Below, piece by piece: positions 50,915 through 59,291 of a stretch of 64,000 nt of DNA (positions are counted from its first letter, which is position 1; each line of letters begins with the position of its first letter). The position numbers and the translations under genes were made by a program. Under the pieces are notes generated by a model. That model worked only from the letters and a program-made list of their open reading frames with translations. It was not told where the DNA came from and did not search any database. This DNA is from Couchioplanes caeruleus (GTDB lineage: Bacteria; Actinomycetota; Actinomycetes; Mycobacteriales; Micromonosporaceae). The stretch covers positions 434,001 through 498,000 of the forward strand of contig NZ_RJKL01000001.1 in the NCBI RefSeq assembly GCF_003751945.1. Reading direction: 5' to 3'.

Positions 50915-52423
50915 TCACTCGTCGATGCGGGTGCCCTGGTGGGTCCGGCGCAGCACCTGCGCCACGGTGCGCCCGTGCAGCGGCTCGCAGAAGTGGAAGC
51001 CCTGACCGGAGCCGCACCCCAGCGCGGCGAGGACGCGGGCCTGCTCCGCCGTCTCGACGCCCTCGGCGACCACGGTCGCGCCGAGCGCCGCGCCCAGCCG
51101 GACGACCTCCTCGACGACCGTACGGGCCACCGGGTCGCCGGCGACACCGGCGACGAGCGATCCGTCGATCTTGAGGTGGTCGACCGGGAGCCGGCGCAAC
51201 GGGCCCAGCGAGGAGAGCCCGACGTCGTCGACGGCGATGCCGGCGCCGAGCTCGCGCAGGCTCGCGAGCCGGGCCTCCAGGTCCGGGCCGGGGTCGCGGA
51301 GCGTTCCCTCGGCGAGTTCGAGAACCAGCCGGTCCGCGGGGAGACCGGTCTCCTCCAGGACGGCGCGGACCGTCTCGACCATGCCCGGCGCCACAACCTG
51401 CTCCGGCGAGAGGTTCACGCTCAGCCGCACGTGTTCCACGCCCGGTACGGTGGCCCGCCAGCGGGCGGCCTCGCGGCACGCCTCCTGCAGCACCCACTCC
51501 CCCAGCGGCACGATCGCGCCGGTCTCCTCGGCGAGGTCGAGGAACTCGTCGGGGACCAGCAGGCCGAGCCGCGGATGCAGCCAGCGGACCAGCGCCTCGA
51601 CGGCCACGACGCCGCCGGTGGCCAGGCCGACGACCGGCTGGAAGAGCACGACGAGGCCGCCGTCGTCGATCGCCCGGCGCAGTTCGGCGTCGCGGGCCCG
51701 GACGTCGCGGCCGGCGCGGTAGATCTCGTGGCGGCCCCGACCGGCGCGCTTGGCCGCGTCCAGGGCGGCGCCGGCGTGCCGCAGCAGCCGCTCGCCTCCC
51801 GGGGTGGCCTCGTCGCGGACCGCGACGCCGACGCTGGCCCCGGCCTCGACCACGTGCTCGCCGGCGATCACCGGGGTACGCAGCGTGTCGACGAGCCGCT
51901 CCGCGACGCGCGCCGCGGCGGTGGGCCCGGGCAGGTCGCGCAGGATGACGGCGAACTCGTCGCCGCCGATGCGCCCGGCGGTGTCCCCGGCGCGCAGGAC
52001 CGAGCGCACGGCGGCGGCCACGGCCGTGAGCACCGCGTCGCCGGCGGGGGCGCCGTACCGGTCGTTGACGTCGCCGAGGTGGTCCACGTCGATGACCAGG
52101 ACGGCGGCGTGGCGGTCGCCGTCCAGCGGCTGGGCGCCGAGCTCGGCCAGGCGTCCGGCGATCACGGCCCGGTCGGCCAGCCCCGTCAGCGGGTCGCTCT
52201 CCTCCCGCCTCCGGGACGGACCGGTGCCGCGGCGCCCGGCCCGGAAGCCCAGCGCCGCGCTGAGCACGGCCAGGGGGACGAACATCGCGACGATCACGTA
52301 CGGTCGGACGGTCTCGCCCGCCCATCCCGCGGCGTAGCAGACGACGAGGCCGGTCAGCAGCACGGCGGCCCCGGAGGCGGCCACCGAGGCCGCACGCTCG
52401 GCGGGGACGCGCCTGTCTGTCAC
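50915..52423 (-). CDS. membrane GGDEF-EAL protein
   Basis: A 502-residue protein with two membrane helices (about 10-32 and 38-60), a GGDEF domain (about 75-235) and an EAL domain (about 245-495). The diguanylate cyclase site GGDEF is intact, with the inhibitory RxxD (RAGD) exactly five residues upstream. The EAL domain keeps EALVRW, NLSPEQ and EGVET, but loop 6 reads DDVG-LSSL instead of DDFGTGYSSL, two residues short, so the phosphodiesterase is probably impaired. It should make and bind c-di-GMP at the membrane. It converges on the response regulator gene, 13 bp apart. Confidence 0.9.
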   Translation of the reverse strand: MTDRRVPAERAASVAASGAAVLLTGLVVCYAAGWAGETVRPYVIVAMFVPLAVLSAALGFRAGRRGTGPSRRREESDPLTGLADRAVIAGRLAELGAQPLDGDRHAAVLVIDVDHLGDVNDRYGAPAGDAVLTAVAAAVRSVLRAGDTAGRIGGDEFAVILRDLPGPTAAARVAERLVDTLRTPVIAGEHVVEAGASVGVAVRDEATPGGERLLRHAGAALDAAKRAGRGRHEIYRAGRDVRARDAELRRAIDDGGLVVLFQPVVGLATGGVVAVEALVRWLHPRLGLLVPDEFLDLAEETGAIVPLGEWVLQEACREAARWRATVPGVEHVRLSVNLSPEQVVAPGMVETVRAVLEETGLPADRLVLELAEGTLRDPGPDLEARLASLRELGAGIAVDDVGLSSLGPLRRLPVDHLKIDGSLVAGVAGDPVARTVVEEVVRLGAALGATVVAEGVETAEQARVLAALGCGSGQGFHFCEPLHGRTVAQVLRRTHQGTRIDE

Positions 52424-52552
52424 GCCCGACCATCGACCGCGGGCGGACGCGACTTGAGGATTCGCCCGCCTCACCGCCGACCCGGCGCGCGGCCCGCCGG
52501 AGGCGATCCGGGAAAATGGCCGGGACCAGACGAGAACGGGAAGTTGGAGATC

Positions 52553-54277
52553 GTGGCTGAAGCAGCAGGAGCCGTCGACTGGGTGAGCCGGTTCGCCGAC
52601 GAGGTGATCGCCGAGGCACAGCGCCGCTCGCCGGGCAAGCCGGTGGTGTGCGCGTCCGGGCTGAGCCCGTCCGGGCCGATCCACCTGGGCAACCTGCGCG
52701 AGGTGATGACGCCGCACCTGGTCGCGGACGAGATCCGCCGGCGCGGGCACGAGGTCGTGCACCTCATCTCGTGGGACGATTTCGACCGGTTCCGCAAGGT
52801 GCCGGCGGGCGTGGACCCGTCGTGGGCCGAGCACATCGGCAAGCCGCTGACCGCCGTGCCCGCGCCGCCCGGCAGCCGCTTCCCCAACTGGGCCGAGCAC
52901 TTCAAGGCCGCGATGATCGACTCGCTGGCCGAGCTGGGCGTCGACTACCGGGGCATCTCGCAGACGGAGATGTACACCTCGGGGGCGTACCGGGAGCAGA
53001 TCCTGCTGGCGATGCGCGAGCGCGCTCGGATCGACGCGATCCTGGACCGCTACCGCACCAAGGGCCGCAGCGCCGCGCCGAAGGCGAACGCCAAGCTCGA
53101 CGCGGCCGACGCCGCGGCGGCCGCCGAGGCGGCCGAGGGTTCCGGCGCGGCCGACGAGGACGACGGCACGGCGAGCACCGGTTACTACCCGTACAAGCCG
53201 TACTGCGGTGAGTGCGGCAAGGACACCACGACCGTCACCGCGTACGACGACGAGAGCACCGCGCTGACGTACCTGTGCGCCTGCGGGTTCACCGAGACCG
53301 TGCTGCTCAGCGAGTTCGACCGCGGCAAGCTGGTCTGGAAGGTCGACTGGCCGATGCGGTGGGCGTACGAGGGCGTGCACTTCGAGCCCTCGGGCGTCGA
53401 CCACTCCTCGCCCGGTTCGTCGTTCGTGGTCGGCGGCCAGATCGTCACCGAGATCTTCGGCGCCGAGCAGCCGATCGGCCCCATGTACGCCTTCGTCGGC
53501 ATCACCGGCATGGCGAAGATGTCCAGCTCCCGCGGCGCGGTGCCGACCCCCGCGGACGCCCTGGCCATCATGGAGGCGCCGCTGCTGCGCTGGATGTACG
53601 CCCGACGCCGCCCCAACCAGTCGTTCAAGGTGGCGTTCGACGCCGAGATCCAGCGTCTCTACGACGAGTGGGACGCCCTCGAGGCGAAGATCGCCACCGG
53701 CGCCGCCGCATCCGGCGACGAGTCGGCGCACGACCGCGCCGTCCGGACCGCCACGGTCACGCTGCCCCGGACGCCCACCCCGATCGCCTACCGGACCCTG
53801 GCGTCGATCGTCGACATCACCACCGGCCACGACGAGCAGACCCTGCGCATCCTGCGCGACCTCGACCCGCGCCGCCCGGTCACCGACCTGTCCGAGGTGC
53901 GGCCCCGCCTCGACCGGGCGCAGACCTGGGTGATGACCCAGCTCCCCGCCGAGGCGCGCACCCAGGTCCGCACCGAACCGGACAAGGAGCTCCTGGCGTC
54001 CCTCGACGACGACCAGCGCGAGTCCCTGCGGCTGCTCGCCGCCGGCCTGGACGAGAACTGGTCGCTGGAGGGGCTGACGACGCTCGTGTACGGCGTACCG
54101 AAGGTCATGGCCGGCCTGCCGCCGGACACCAAGCCGACCGCGGAGCTGAAGGTCGCGCAGCGGTCGTTCTTCGTGCTGGTGTACCGGCTCCTGATCGGCA
54201 AGGAGACCGGGCCGCGCCTGCCCACGCTGCTGCTCGCCGTGGGAGCGGACCGTCTCCGGACCCTGATCGGCGGCTAG
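52553..54277 (+). CDS. lysS: lysyl-tRNA synthetase, class I
   Basis: A 574-residue class I LysRS. The HIGH-type motif is PIHLGN in SGLSPSGPIHLGNLREV and the KMSKS-type motif KMSSS in GMAKMSSSRGAV. A zinc-finger region has CGECGKDTT and CACGF. Just before it stands an Ala/Glu-rich insertion (about 180-215), low in complexity. It charges tRNA-Lys. GTG 52553 follows GTTGGAG. Class I LysRS is normal in several actinobacteria. A perfect hairpin terminates it. Confidence 0.95.
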   Translation: MAEAAGAVDWVSRFADEVIAEAQRRSPGKPVVCASGLSPSGPIHLGNLREVMTPHLVADEIRRRGHEVVHLISWDDFDRFRKVPAGVDPSWAEHIGKPLTAVPAPPGSRFPNWAEHFKAAMIDSLAELGVDYRGISQTEMYTSGAYREQILLAMRERARIDAILDRYRTKGRSAAPKANAKLDAADAAAAAEAAEGSGAADEDDGTASTGYYPYKPYCGECGKDTTTVTAYDDESTALTYLCACGFTETVLLSEFDRGKLVWKVDWPMRWAYEGVHFEPSGVDHSSPGSSFVVGGQIVTEIFGAEQPIGPMYAFVGITGMAKMSSSRGAVPTPADALAIMEAPLLRWMYARRRPNQSFKVAFDAEIQRLYDEWDALEAKIATGAAASGDESAHDRAVRTATVTLPRTPTPIAYRTLASIVDITTGHDEQTLRILRDLDPRRPVTDLSEVRPRLDRAQTWVMTQLPAEARTQVRTEPDKELLASLDDDQRESLRLLAAGLDENWSLEGLTTLVYGVPKVMAGLPPDTKPTAELKVAQRSFFVLVYRLLIGKETGPRLPTLLLAVGADRLRTLIGG

Positions 54278-54292
54278 CACCAACGACGCGCA

Positions 54293-54321
54293 TGGTGGTG
54301 CGGCACCCGCCCGCACCACCA
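54293..54321. terminator. bidirectional hairpin terminator
   Basis: TGGTGGTGCGG and its perfect complement (11 bp) with a 7-nt loop lie between the convergent lysyl-tRNA synthetase gene and the sensor-like membrane protein gene. Confidence 0.75.
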
Positions 54322-54331
54322 GCGGTCGAGA

Positions 54332-54970
54332 TCACCCGCCGGCGGAGCGCCGCGCCGCGCGGATCATCGCGACACCGGCCGGCAGGGCAAGCAGCAGCGC
54401 GGCCGCGAGGGTCGCGTTGCCGGCGGCACCGGCGGCCTTCATGCCCTCGTGCAGTGCGGCACTTCGGGCCTCGATGGCTTCCAGCAGCAGGTCGGTGATC
54501 TCGTCCACCTGGTTGGTGGCCTCCCAGACCTCGTCCGAGTTGATGATCTCCATGGCGGCCGTCCGGGCCTCGTCGGTGTCCCGGCGCGCCAAGTCGTCGA
54601 GCTTGTCGTCGGCGGCGAAGAAGACGTCGACGGCCTGCCTCAGCGGCTGCGCGGTGGCGCGTTCGTCCGCGGTCAGCGCCGCGATCCGCAGGCTGTCGAG
54701 CGACTCGTACACCGAGGCCCTCTGCGCACGCTTGATGGCCTCCACGGCGTCGGCGTCCAACGGGGGGCCCTGATAGCCGCTCACATCGCTGAAGCTGTAC
54801 CGGATGTTCTCCACGGCCTCCTGGATCTCGGCCAGCTCGGCGATCCTGCCTTGCACCCGGTCCTGGGTGCGCGCATTCCACCAACCGGCACCGGCGGCGC
54901 CGGCCAGCAGCAGGATGAGCAGACCGAGGCAGAACCGGAGGCCGCGCGCGGCCGATAACCGCCTCAGCAT
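54332..54970 (-). CDS. membrane helical-bundle sensor domain protein without output
   Basis: A 212-residue protein: membrane helix 1 (about 11-30), an extracytoplasmic region of long helices (about 35-185, RVQGRIAELAEIQEAVENIRYSF..., ATNQVDEITDLLLEAIEARSAAL) and membrane helix 2 (about 186-205). The layout is that of a four-helix-bundle ligand domain of chemoreceptors or of CHASE3, but no HAMP, kinase or signalling domain follows. It may work with a partner or act as a decoy. ATG 54970 is the natural start. Confidence 0.65.
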   Translation of the reverse strand: MLRRLSAARGLRFCLGLLILLLAGAAGAGWWNARTQDRVQGRIAELAEIQEAVENIRYSFSDVSGYQGPPLDADAVEAIKRAQRASVYESLDSLRIAALTADERATAQPLRQAVDVFFAADDKLDDLARRDTDEARTAAMEIINSDEVWEATNQVDEITDLLLEAIEARSAALHEGMKAAGAAGNATLAAALLLALPAGVAMIRAARRSAGG

Positions 54971-55185
54971 GAACGGCGCTCCTCGAACTCCACGGCGCCG
55001 TCCATCGGGCGCGCGTGGGTCGAACTGAGCCCTCATACGGGATCTTGAGTTACGGCCCTTACGGCAACAAGCCAGACATTCGGGTGTATCAATCGCTGCG
55101 TAAGCTGCCGACTGCGTAACCGAGAGGGAACACAAGGTTACAGACAGTCAAACCGGCGACGACCCGACCGAAAGGGGTGGCGGCC

Positions 55186-55245
55186 ATGGCGAAGAAGAGC
55201 AAGAAGGACAAGAAGGACAAGAAGAGCAAGGGCAAGAAGAAGTAG
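55186..55245 (+). CDS. 19-residue lysine-rich microprotein
   Basis: The product is MAKKSKKDKKDKKSKGKKK, with 12 Lys of 19 residues. AAAGGGG stands 8 bases before the ATG, and an imperfect hairpin follows the stop, so it is a complete gene unit on its own. The codons are nearly all AAG, the preferred Lys codon in this GC-rich genome. Such a peptide could bind nucleic acid or acidic polymers. It is too short for family assignment, but the unit has every signal of a real gene. Confidence 0.55.
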   Translation: MAKKSKKDKKDKKSKGKKK

Positions 55246-55257
55246 CCGCAGAACCCC

Positions 55258-55295
55258 GCCTCGCCACCGGGGAGTGTTCCTGGTGGGAGGCGGGC
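55258..55295 (+). terminator. imperfect hairpin after the microprotein gene
   Basis: CCGCCTCGCCACCGGGGA pairs imperfectly with TTCCTGGTGGGAGGCGG across a short GTG loop, 13 bp after the microprotein stop codon. Confidence 0.5.
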
Positions 55296-55378
55296 CCCGC
55301 CCCGCGCCGTCCCGTCAACTCCGCGGCGGCAAATCGCGTCAGCGACGCCCCGCCCGTCGATCGAGGCAACGAACGCCC

Positions 55379-55651
55379 ATGCACAGTGAGGTCCTCCACG
55401 CACTGGACGCCCATCTCGAGCGGATGACGACCCTCCGCCGGGATCTGGTCGCCAAACGGTCCATGGAACCGGGCGAGCGCCTGCGACTCGCCGCCGACGC
55501 CGCGACCTGCGCCCAGCAGTGCGCGCACATCCTCACCCGCCTGCTGGCGACCGACGACCAGCCCGACGCGGCTCAGCCGGTGATCGGGAGCAGGATCGGC
55601 TTGCCGAGTGCCCACTCACAGTCGTCGGCGGGCACGCCGAGCGGCTGGTAG
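55379..55651 (+). CDS. small helical protein of unknown function
   Basis: A 90-residue protein that reads as helical ([55 protein letters not shown]). ATG 55379 is the first reasonable start. The last 79 bp overlap the convergent membrane protein gene, which makes the C-terminal third uncertain. No family is recognised. It may be a separate gene or a chance frame; the regular heptad pattern favours the former. Confidence 0.45.
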
Positions 55652-56175
55652 TAGACCCGGATGCCGTAGCCGTCCTTCTCGGCGGTCACCACGAACCACC
55701 AGGGGCAGCCGGCGCCGGCCTTCTTGGTCGCCGAGTACAGACCGACGGCGGACCGGTCGGGCTCCCACCCCGAGCGTTCCGCGAGATCGGCGTAGTAGGC
55801 CCGCACACCCGCCGTCGTCATCGAGGTCGTCAGCCGCCGGCTCACCGCGCCGTTCGATACGACGCTCATGGGTCCACCGGGCTGCGACGTGTCGCACGAG
55901 ACCGACTCGACCGCCATGCCGAGCCGGGTCGAGTTCGGACTCTCGCTGAGCACCGGCTCCCTGTGGATCGCCTCCACGGTCGCCGGCCGAGGCTGGCAGC
56001 CGGTCCGGCCGGAGGATGCGGCGTCTTTGTGGAACGTCGGCTCCAGCACGGCCCAGAGGAACAGCGCGCTCACCAGGACCGGCCCGGCCACCATGCCGAC
56101 CCGCTGGAAGTTCTTCCTCCGCGAGGCGGCCGGCTCCTGCGGTACTGAAGGTGACGGCGGCGGTTCCGCGCTCAT
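55573..56175 (-). CDS. single-pass membrane protein with unknown outer domain
   Basis: A 200-residue protein: a Pro-rich cytosolic start, one membrane helix (about 26-47) and an outer domain with four Cys (TGCQPRP, SVSCDTS, AGCPWWF, DDCEW), which could make two disulfides. The C-terminal phrase [24 protein letters not shown] is beta in pattern. I do not recognise the family. It is divergent from the LacI gene and overlaps the small helical gene at its 3' end. Confidence 0.65.
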
Positions 56176-56298
56176 CTGTGTGTCCTCCGGTCCGGGCCAG
56201 ATATTCGGTGATCATCGATTCGGCAGATGATAGGGCCCGGCGCGGCGCGGCGTCCGCCCCGGTGGCCACCCAAGGAGCCGACCTGGGACCGGATTTCG

Positions 56299-56315
56299 TT
56301 GCGCAATTCTTGCAA
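56299..56315. promoter_or_regulatory. candidate LacI-family operator (autoregulatory)
   Basis: TTGCGCAATTCTTGCAA lies 28 bp before the LacI-regulator ATG. TTGCGCAA recurs before the amylase gene. Sites of this kind (TTGC...GCAA) are common for maltose-type LacI repressors of actinomycetes. Confidence 0.5.
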
Positions 56316-56342
56316 TAGATTCCAGGGTCTACAGTGACGCCC

Positions 56343-57395
56343 ATGCGCGCACGACTCTCCGACATCGCGCGCCAGGCAGAGGTCAGCGAGGCGACGGTGT
56401 CGCGGGTGCTCAACGACCGGCCCGGCGTGTCCGCCGACACCCGGCAGGCCGTACTGACCGCTCTCGACGTGCTCGGCTACGAGCGTCCCGAAAGGCTGCG
56501 CAAGCGCAGCGCCGGCCTCGTCGGCCTCATCGTGCCCGAGCTGGAGAATCCGATCTTCCCCGCGTTCGCGCAGACGATCGAGTCGGCGCTGGCGCAGTCC
56601 GGCTTCACGCCCGTGCTGTGCACGCAGACCCCCGGCGGCGTCACCGAGGACGAATACGTCGAGATGCTGCTCGACCGGCAGGTTTCCGGCATCGTCTTCG
56701 TCTCCGGCCTGCACGCCGACACCACCGCCGACCACGAGCGCTACCGGCGCCTGGTGGGCCGGCCGCTGCCGATCGTGCTGATCAACGGCTACGCCGAGGG
56801 CCTCAACGCCCCGTTCATCTCCTGCGACGACCGGCTCGCCGGCCAGATGGCGGTCAACCACCTCGTCGCGCTCGGGCACCGGCGCATCGGATTCGTCTCC
56901 GGCCCGCACCGGTTCCTCAACGTGCAGCGCAAGCTCGACGGCTACCGTACGGCGATGCGCCGCGAGCTCGACCTGCCGGACCACGAGCTGGACGACCTGA
57001 TCGCCCTGACGCTCTTCGGGGTCGAGGGCGGCGAGGTGGCCGCCGGGCAACTGCTGGACCGAGGGGTCACCGGCATCGTCTGCGGCTCGGACCTCATGGC
57101 CCTGGGCGCCATCCGCGCGGCCCGCCGGCGCGGGCTCAGCGTGCCGCTCGACGTGTCGGTGGTGGGCTATGACGACTCGCCGCTGATCGCCTTCACGGAT
57201 CCGCCGCTGACCACCGTGCGCCAGCCGGTGGCGGCCATGGGCAACGCCGCCATCCGCCAGCTCGTGGACGAGATCAACGGGCACGGCGCGCCACGCTCGG
57301 AATACGTCTTCCCACCGGAGCTGGTGGTGCGCGGATCGACCGCCATGAACAAGAGCGGGCACGGGCCGGAGAGTGTGACCTTTTCCGCCGCATAG
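56343..57395 (+). CDS. LacI-family transcriptional repressor
   Basis: A 350-residue regulator: N-terminal helix-turn-helix (LSDIARQAEVSEATVSRVLNDRPGVS, residues 5-30) with hinge helix, and a periplasmic-binding-protein-like sugar domain (VGLIVPELENPIFPAF, INGYAEGLNAPFISCDDRLAGQMAVNHLVALGHRRIGFVSGP, GSDLMALGAIRAARRRGL, YDDSPLIAFTDPPLTTVRQP). It is 90 bp upstream of an amylase gene and is likely to be its maltose/maltodextrin-responsive repressor. ATG 56343 is preferred to GTG 56334. Confidence 0.93.
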   Translation: MRARLSDIARQAEVSEATVSRVLNDRPGVSADTRQAVLTALDVLGYERPERLRKRSAGLVGLIVPELENPIFPAFAQTIESALAQSGFTPVLCTQTPGGVTEDEYVEMLLDRQVSGIVFVSGLHADTTADHERYRRLVGRPLPIVLINGYAEGLNAPFISCDDRLAGQMAVNHLVALGHRRIGFVSGPHRFLNVQRKLDGYRTAMRRELDLPDHELDDLIALTLFGVEGGEVAAGQLLDRGVTGIVCGSDLMALGAIRAARRRGLSVPLDVSVVGYDDSPLIAFTDPPLTTVRQPVAAMGNAAIRQLVDEINGHGAPRSEYVFPPELVVRGSTAMNKSGHGPESVTFSAA

Positions 57396-57443
57396 AGCGT
57401 CGTCGCTTTACCTTCTGGAAACACGCTGATAACTTTCCTCCAG

Positions 57444-57451
57444 TTGCGCAA
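57444..57451. promoter_or_regulatory. TTGCGCAA motif before the amylase gene
   Basis: TTGCGCAA, also present in the operator-like site of the LacI gene, lies 34 bp upstream of the amylase ATG. GGAAA/TTTCC arms stand just 5' of it (57417-57438). It is a plausible second target of the same repressor. Confidence 0.4.
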
Positions 57452-57485
57452 GGAGTTTCATCGGCTCCCGCGTCCGGAGGCACCC

Positions 57486-59264
57486 ATGCGAATCCGCCCG
57501 GTTCTCGCCGCCGTGGTGACCGTCCTGCTCGCCGCGACCCTTCCGGCGGCCTGCTCCGGCCGCGAGCCGGCCGAGGCGTCCGTGGTCCCGCCCGGCGCCC
57601 GGGACGTCATCGTGCACCTCTTCGCCTGGCCGTGGGCGTCGGTGGCGGACGAGTGCACCCGGGTGCTGGGCCCCCAGGGTTACGGCGCGGTCCAGGTCTC
57701 GCCGCCGCAGGAGCACGTCGTCCTGCCGGGCAAGGGCTACCCGTGGTGGCAGGACTACCAGCCGGTCAGCTACCGGCTCGTCTCGCGGCGCGGCGACCGG
57801 GCCGCGTTCGCGAGCATGGTGCGCGCCTGCCACGCCGCCGGGGTGAAGATCTACGCCGACGTGGTGGTCAACCACATGGCCGGCGGCGCCTCCACCGGCG
57901 CCGGCAGCGGTGGCTCCGCGTACTCCCAGTACGCATATCCGGCGGTGCCGTACGGCCACGGCGACTTCCACCACTGCGGCCGCAACGGCACCGACGACAT
58001 CGAGAACTGGGGCGACCGCTGGGAGATCCAGAACTGTGAGCTGGTCGACCTCTCCGACCTGCGTACGGAGTCGCCGTACGTCCGCGGCAAGCTCGCCGCC
58101 TACCTGGACGACCTGGTGTCGCTCGGCGTGGACGGCTTCCGGGTGGACGCCGCGAAGCATCTGCCCGCGACCGACCTCGCCGCCGTCCTCGACGCGGCCG
58201 GCGGCGACCCGTACGTCTATTCCGAGGTCATCGAGGGCGGCGCCGGCGAGCCGGGTCCGCAGGAGTACACCGGCGTCGGCGCCGTCACCGAGTTCCGCTA
58301 CGGCGACGTGGTCGGCGGCGCCTTCCGGGACGGCGACCTGTCCGGCCTGCGGGACCTCGCCACCCGGATGCGGGTGGGGTCCGGGGACGCGGTGGCGTTC
58401 GTGGACAACCACGACACCCAGCGCAACGGCCGGGCGGCGCTGACGTATCGGGACGGGGCCCCGTACGCGCTCGCGGAGGCATTCATGATCGCCTGGCCGT
58501 ACGGTGTCCCGCAGGTCATGTCGAGCTTCACCTTCGGCCATCCCGAGTCCGGGCCGCCCGCCGCGAGCGACGGCACCACCACCGCCGTGAGCTGCGGCGA
58601 CGGCTGGCAGTGCGAGCACCGGTGGCGGACCACCGCCCACATGGTGGCGCTGCGCACCACGGCCGCGGGCGCCCCCGTCACCCACTGGTGGACCAACGGG
58701 ACGAACCAGATCGCCTTCGGGCGCGGCGACAAGGCCTACGTCTCCTTCAACCGCTCCGGTGCGGCGCTGACCCGTACGTTCCAGACGTCGCTGCCCGCCG
58801 GCACCTACTGCGACGTGATGGCCGGAGAGTCCTCGGCCGGGACGTGCACCGGCCCCGCGTACACGGTGGACGCCTCCGGCCGGGTCACCGCCACCGTGGG
58901 GGCCGACTCGGCGCTGGCGTTGCACGTCGGTGCCCGCGGCGGCCCCGCCACGCCGCCGCCCGCCTGCACGAGCGCGCCGGTCACCTTCGCGGCGACCGTC
59001 TCCACGACGTGGGGACAGAACGTCTTCGTCACCGGCGACGCCCCCGCCCTCGGCGGCTGGAACACGGCGGCGGCCGTCCCGCTCTCCGCGGCGGCGTACC
59101 CGGTGTGGAGCGCTACGGTGCCGCTGCCGGGCGGCACGACGGTGCAGTACAAGTACGTCAAGAAGGAGGGCTCCGCGGTCGTCTGGGAGAGCGGGGCCAA
59201 CCGCGTCCGGACCACCGCCGGCGCCGAGCCCTGCGGCGCCACCTGGCAGGACACCTGGCGGTAG
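57486..59264 (+). CDS. secreted alpha-amylase (GH13) with CBM20
   Basis: A 592-residue exported glycoside hydrolase. After a signal peptide (with Cys23 that may be a lipobox, LPAAC, or just a cut site) comes the GH13 barrel: region I DVVVNH, region II GFRVDAAKH (nucleophile Asp221), region III SEVIEGG (acid/base Glu247), region IV FVDNHD (Asp310). A beta-sandwich domain C follows. The C-terminal starch-binding CBM20 (about 494-592: PVTFAATVSTTWGQNVFVTGDAPALGGW) completes it. It cuts starch outside the cell; the products would be imported as maltodextrins. CCGGAGG is the ribosome site. The LacI repressor gene is just upstream. Confidence 0.93.
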   Translation: MRIRPVLAAVVTVLLAATLPAACSGREPAEASVVPPGARDVIVHLFAWPWASVADECTRVLGPQGYGAVQVSPPQEHVVLPGKGYPWWQDYQPVSYRLVSRRGDRAAFASMVRACHAAGVKIYADVVVNHMAGGASTGAGSGGSAYSQYAYPAVPYGHGDFHHCGRNGTDDIENWGDRWEIQNCELVDLSDLRTESPYVRGKLAAYLDDLVSLGVDGFRVDAAKHLPATDLAAVLDAAGGDPYVYSEVIEGGAGEPGPQEYTGVGAVTEFRYGDVVGGAFRDGDLSGLRDLATRMRVGSGDAVAFVDNHDTQRNGRAALTYRDGAPYALAEAFMIAWPYGVPQVMSSFTFGHPESGPPAASDGTTTAVSCGDGWQCEHRWRTTAHMVALRTTAAGAPVTHWWTNGTNQIAFGRGDKAYVSFNRSGAALTRTFQTSLPAGTYCDVMAGESSAGTCTGPAYTVDASGRVTATVGADSALALHVGARGGPATPPPACTSAPVTFAATVSTTWGQNVFVTGDAPALGGWNTAAAVPLSAAAYPVWSATVPLPGGTTVQYKYVKKEGSAVVWESGANRVRTTAGAEPCGATWQDTWR

Positions 59265-59291
59265 GTCGCCGTTGTCGGTCATCATCTCCAG

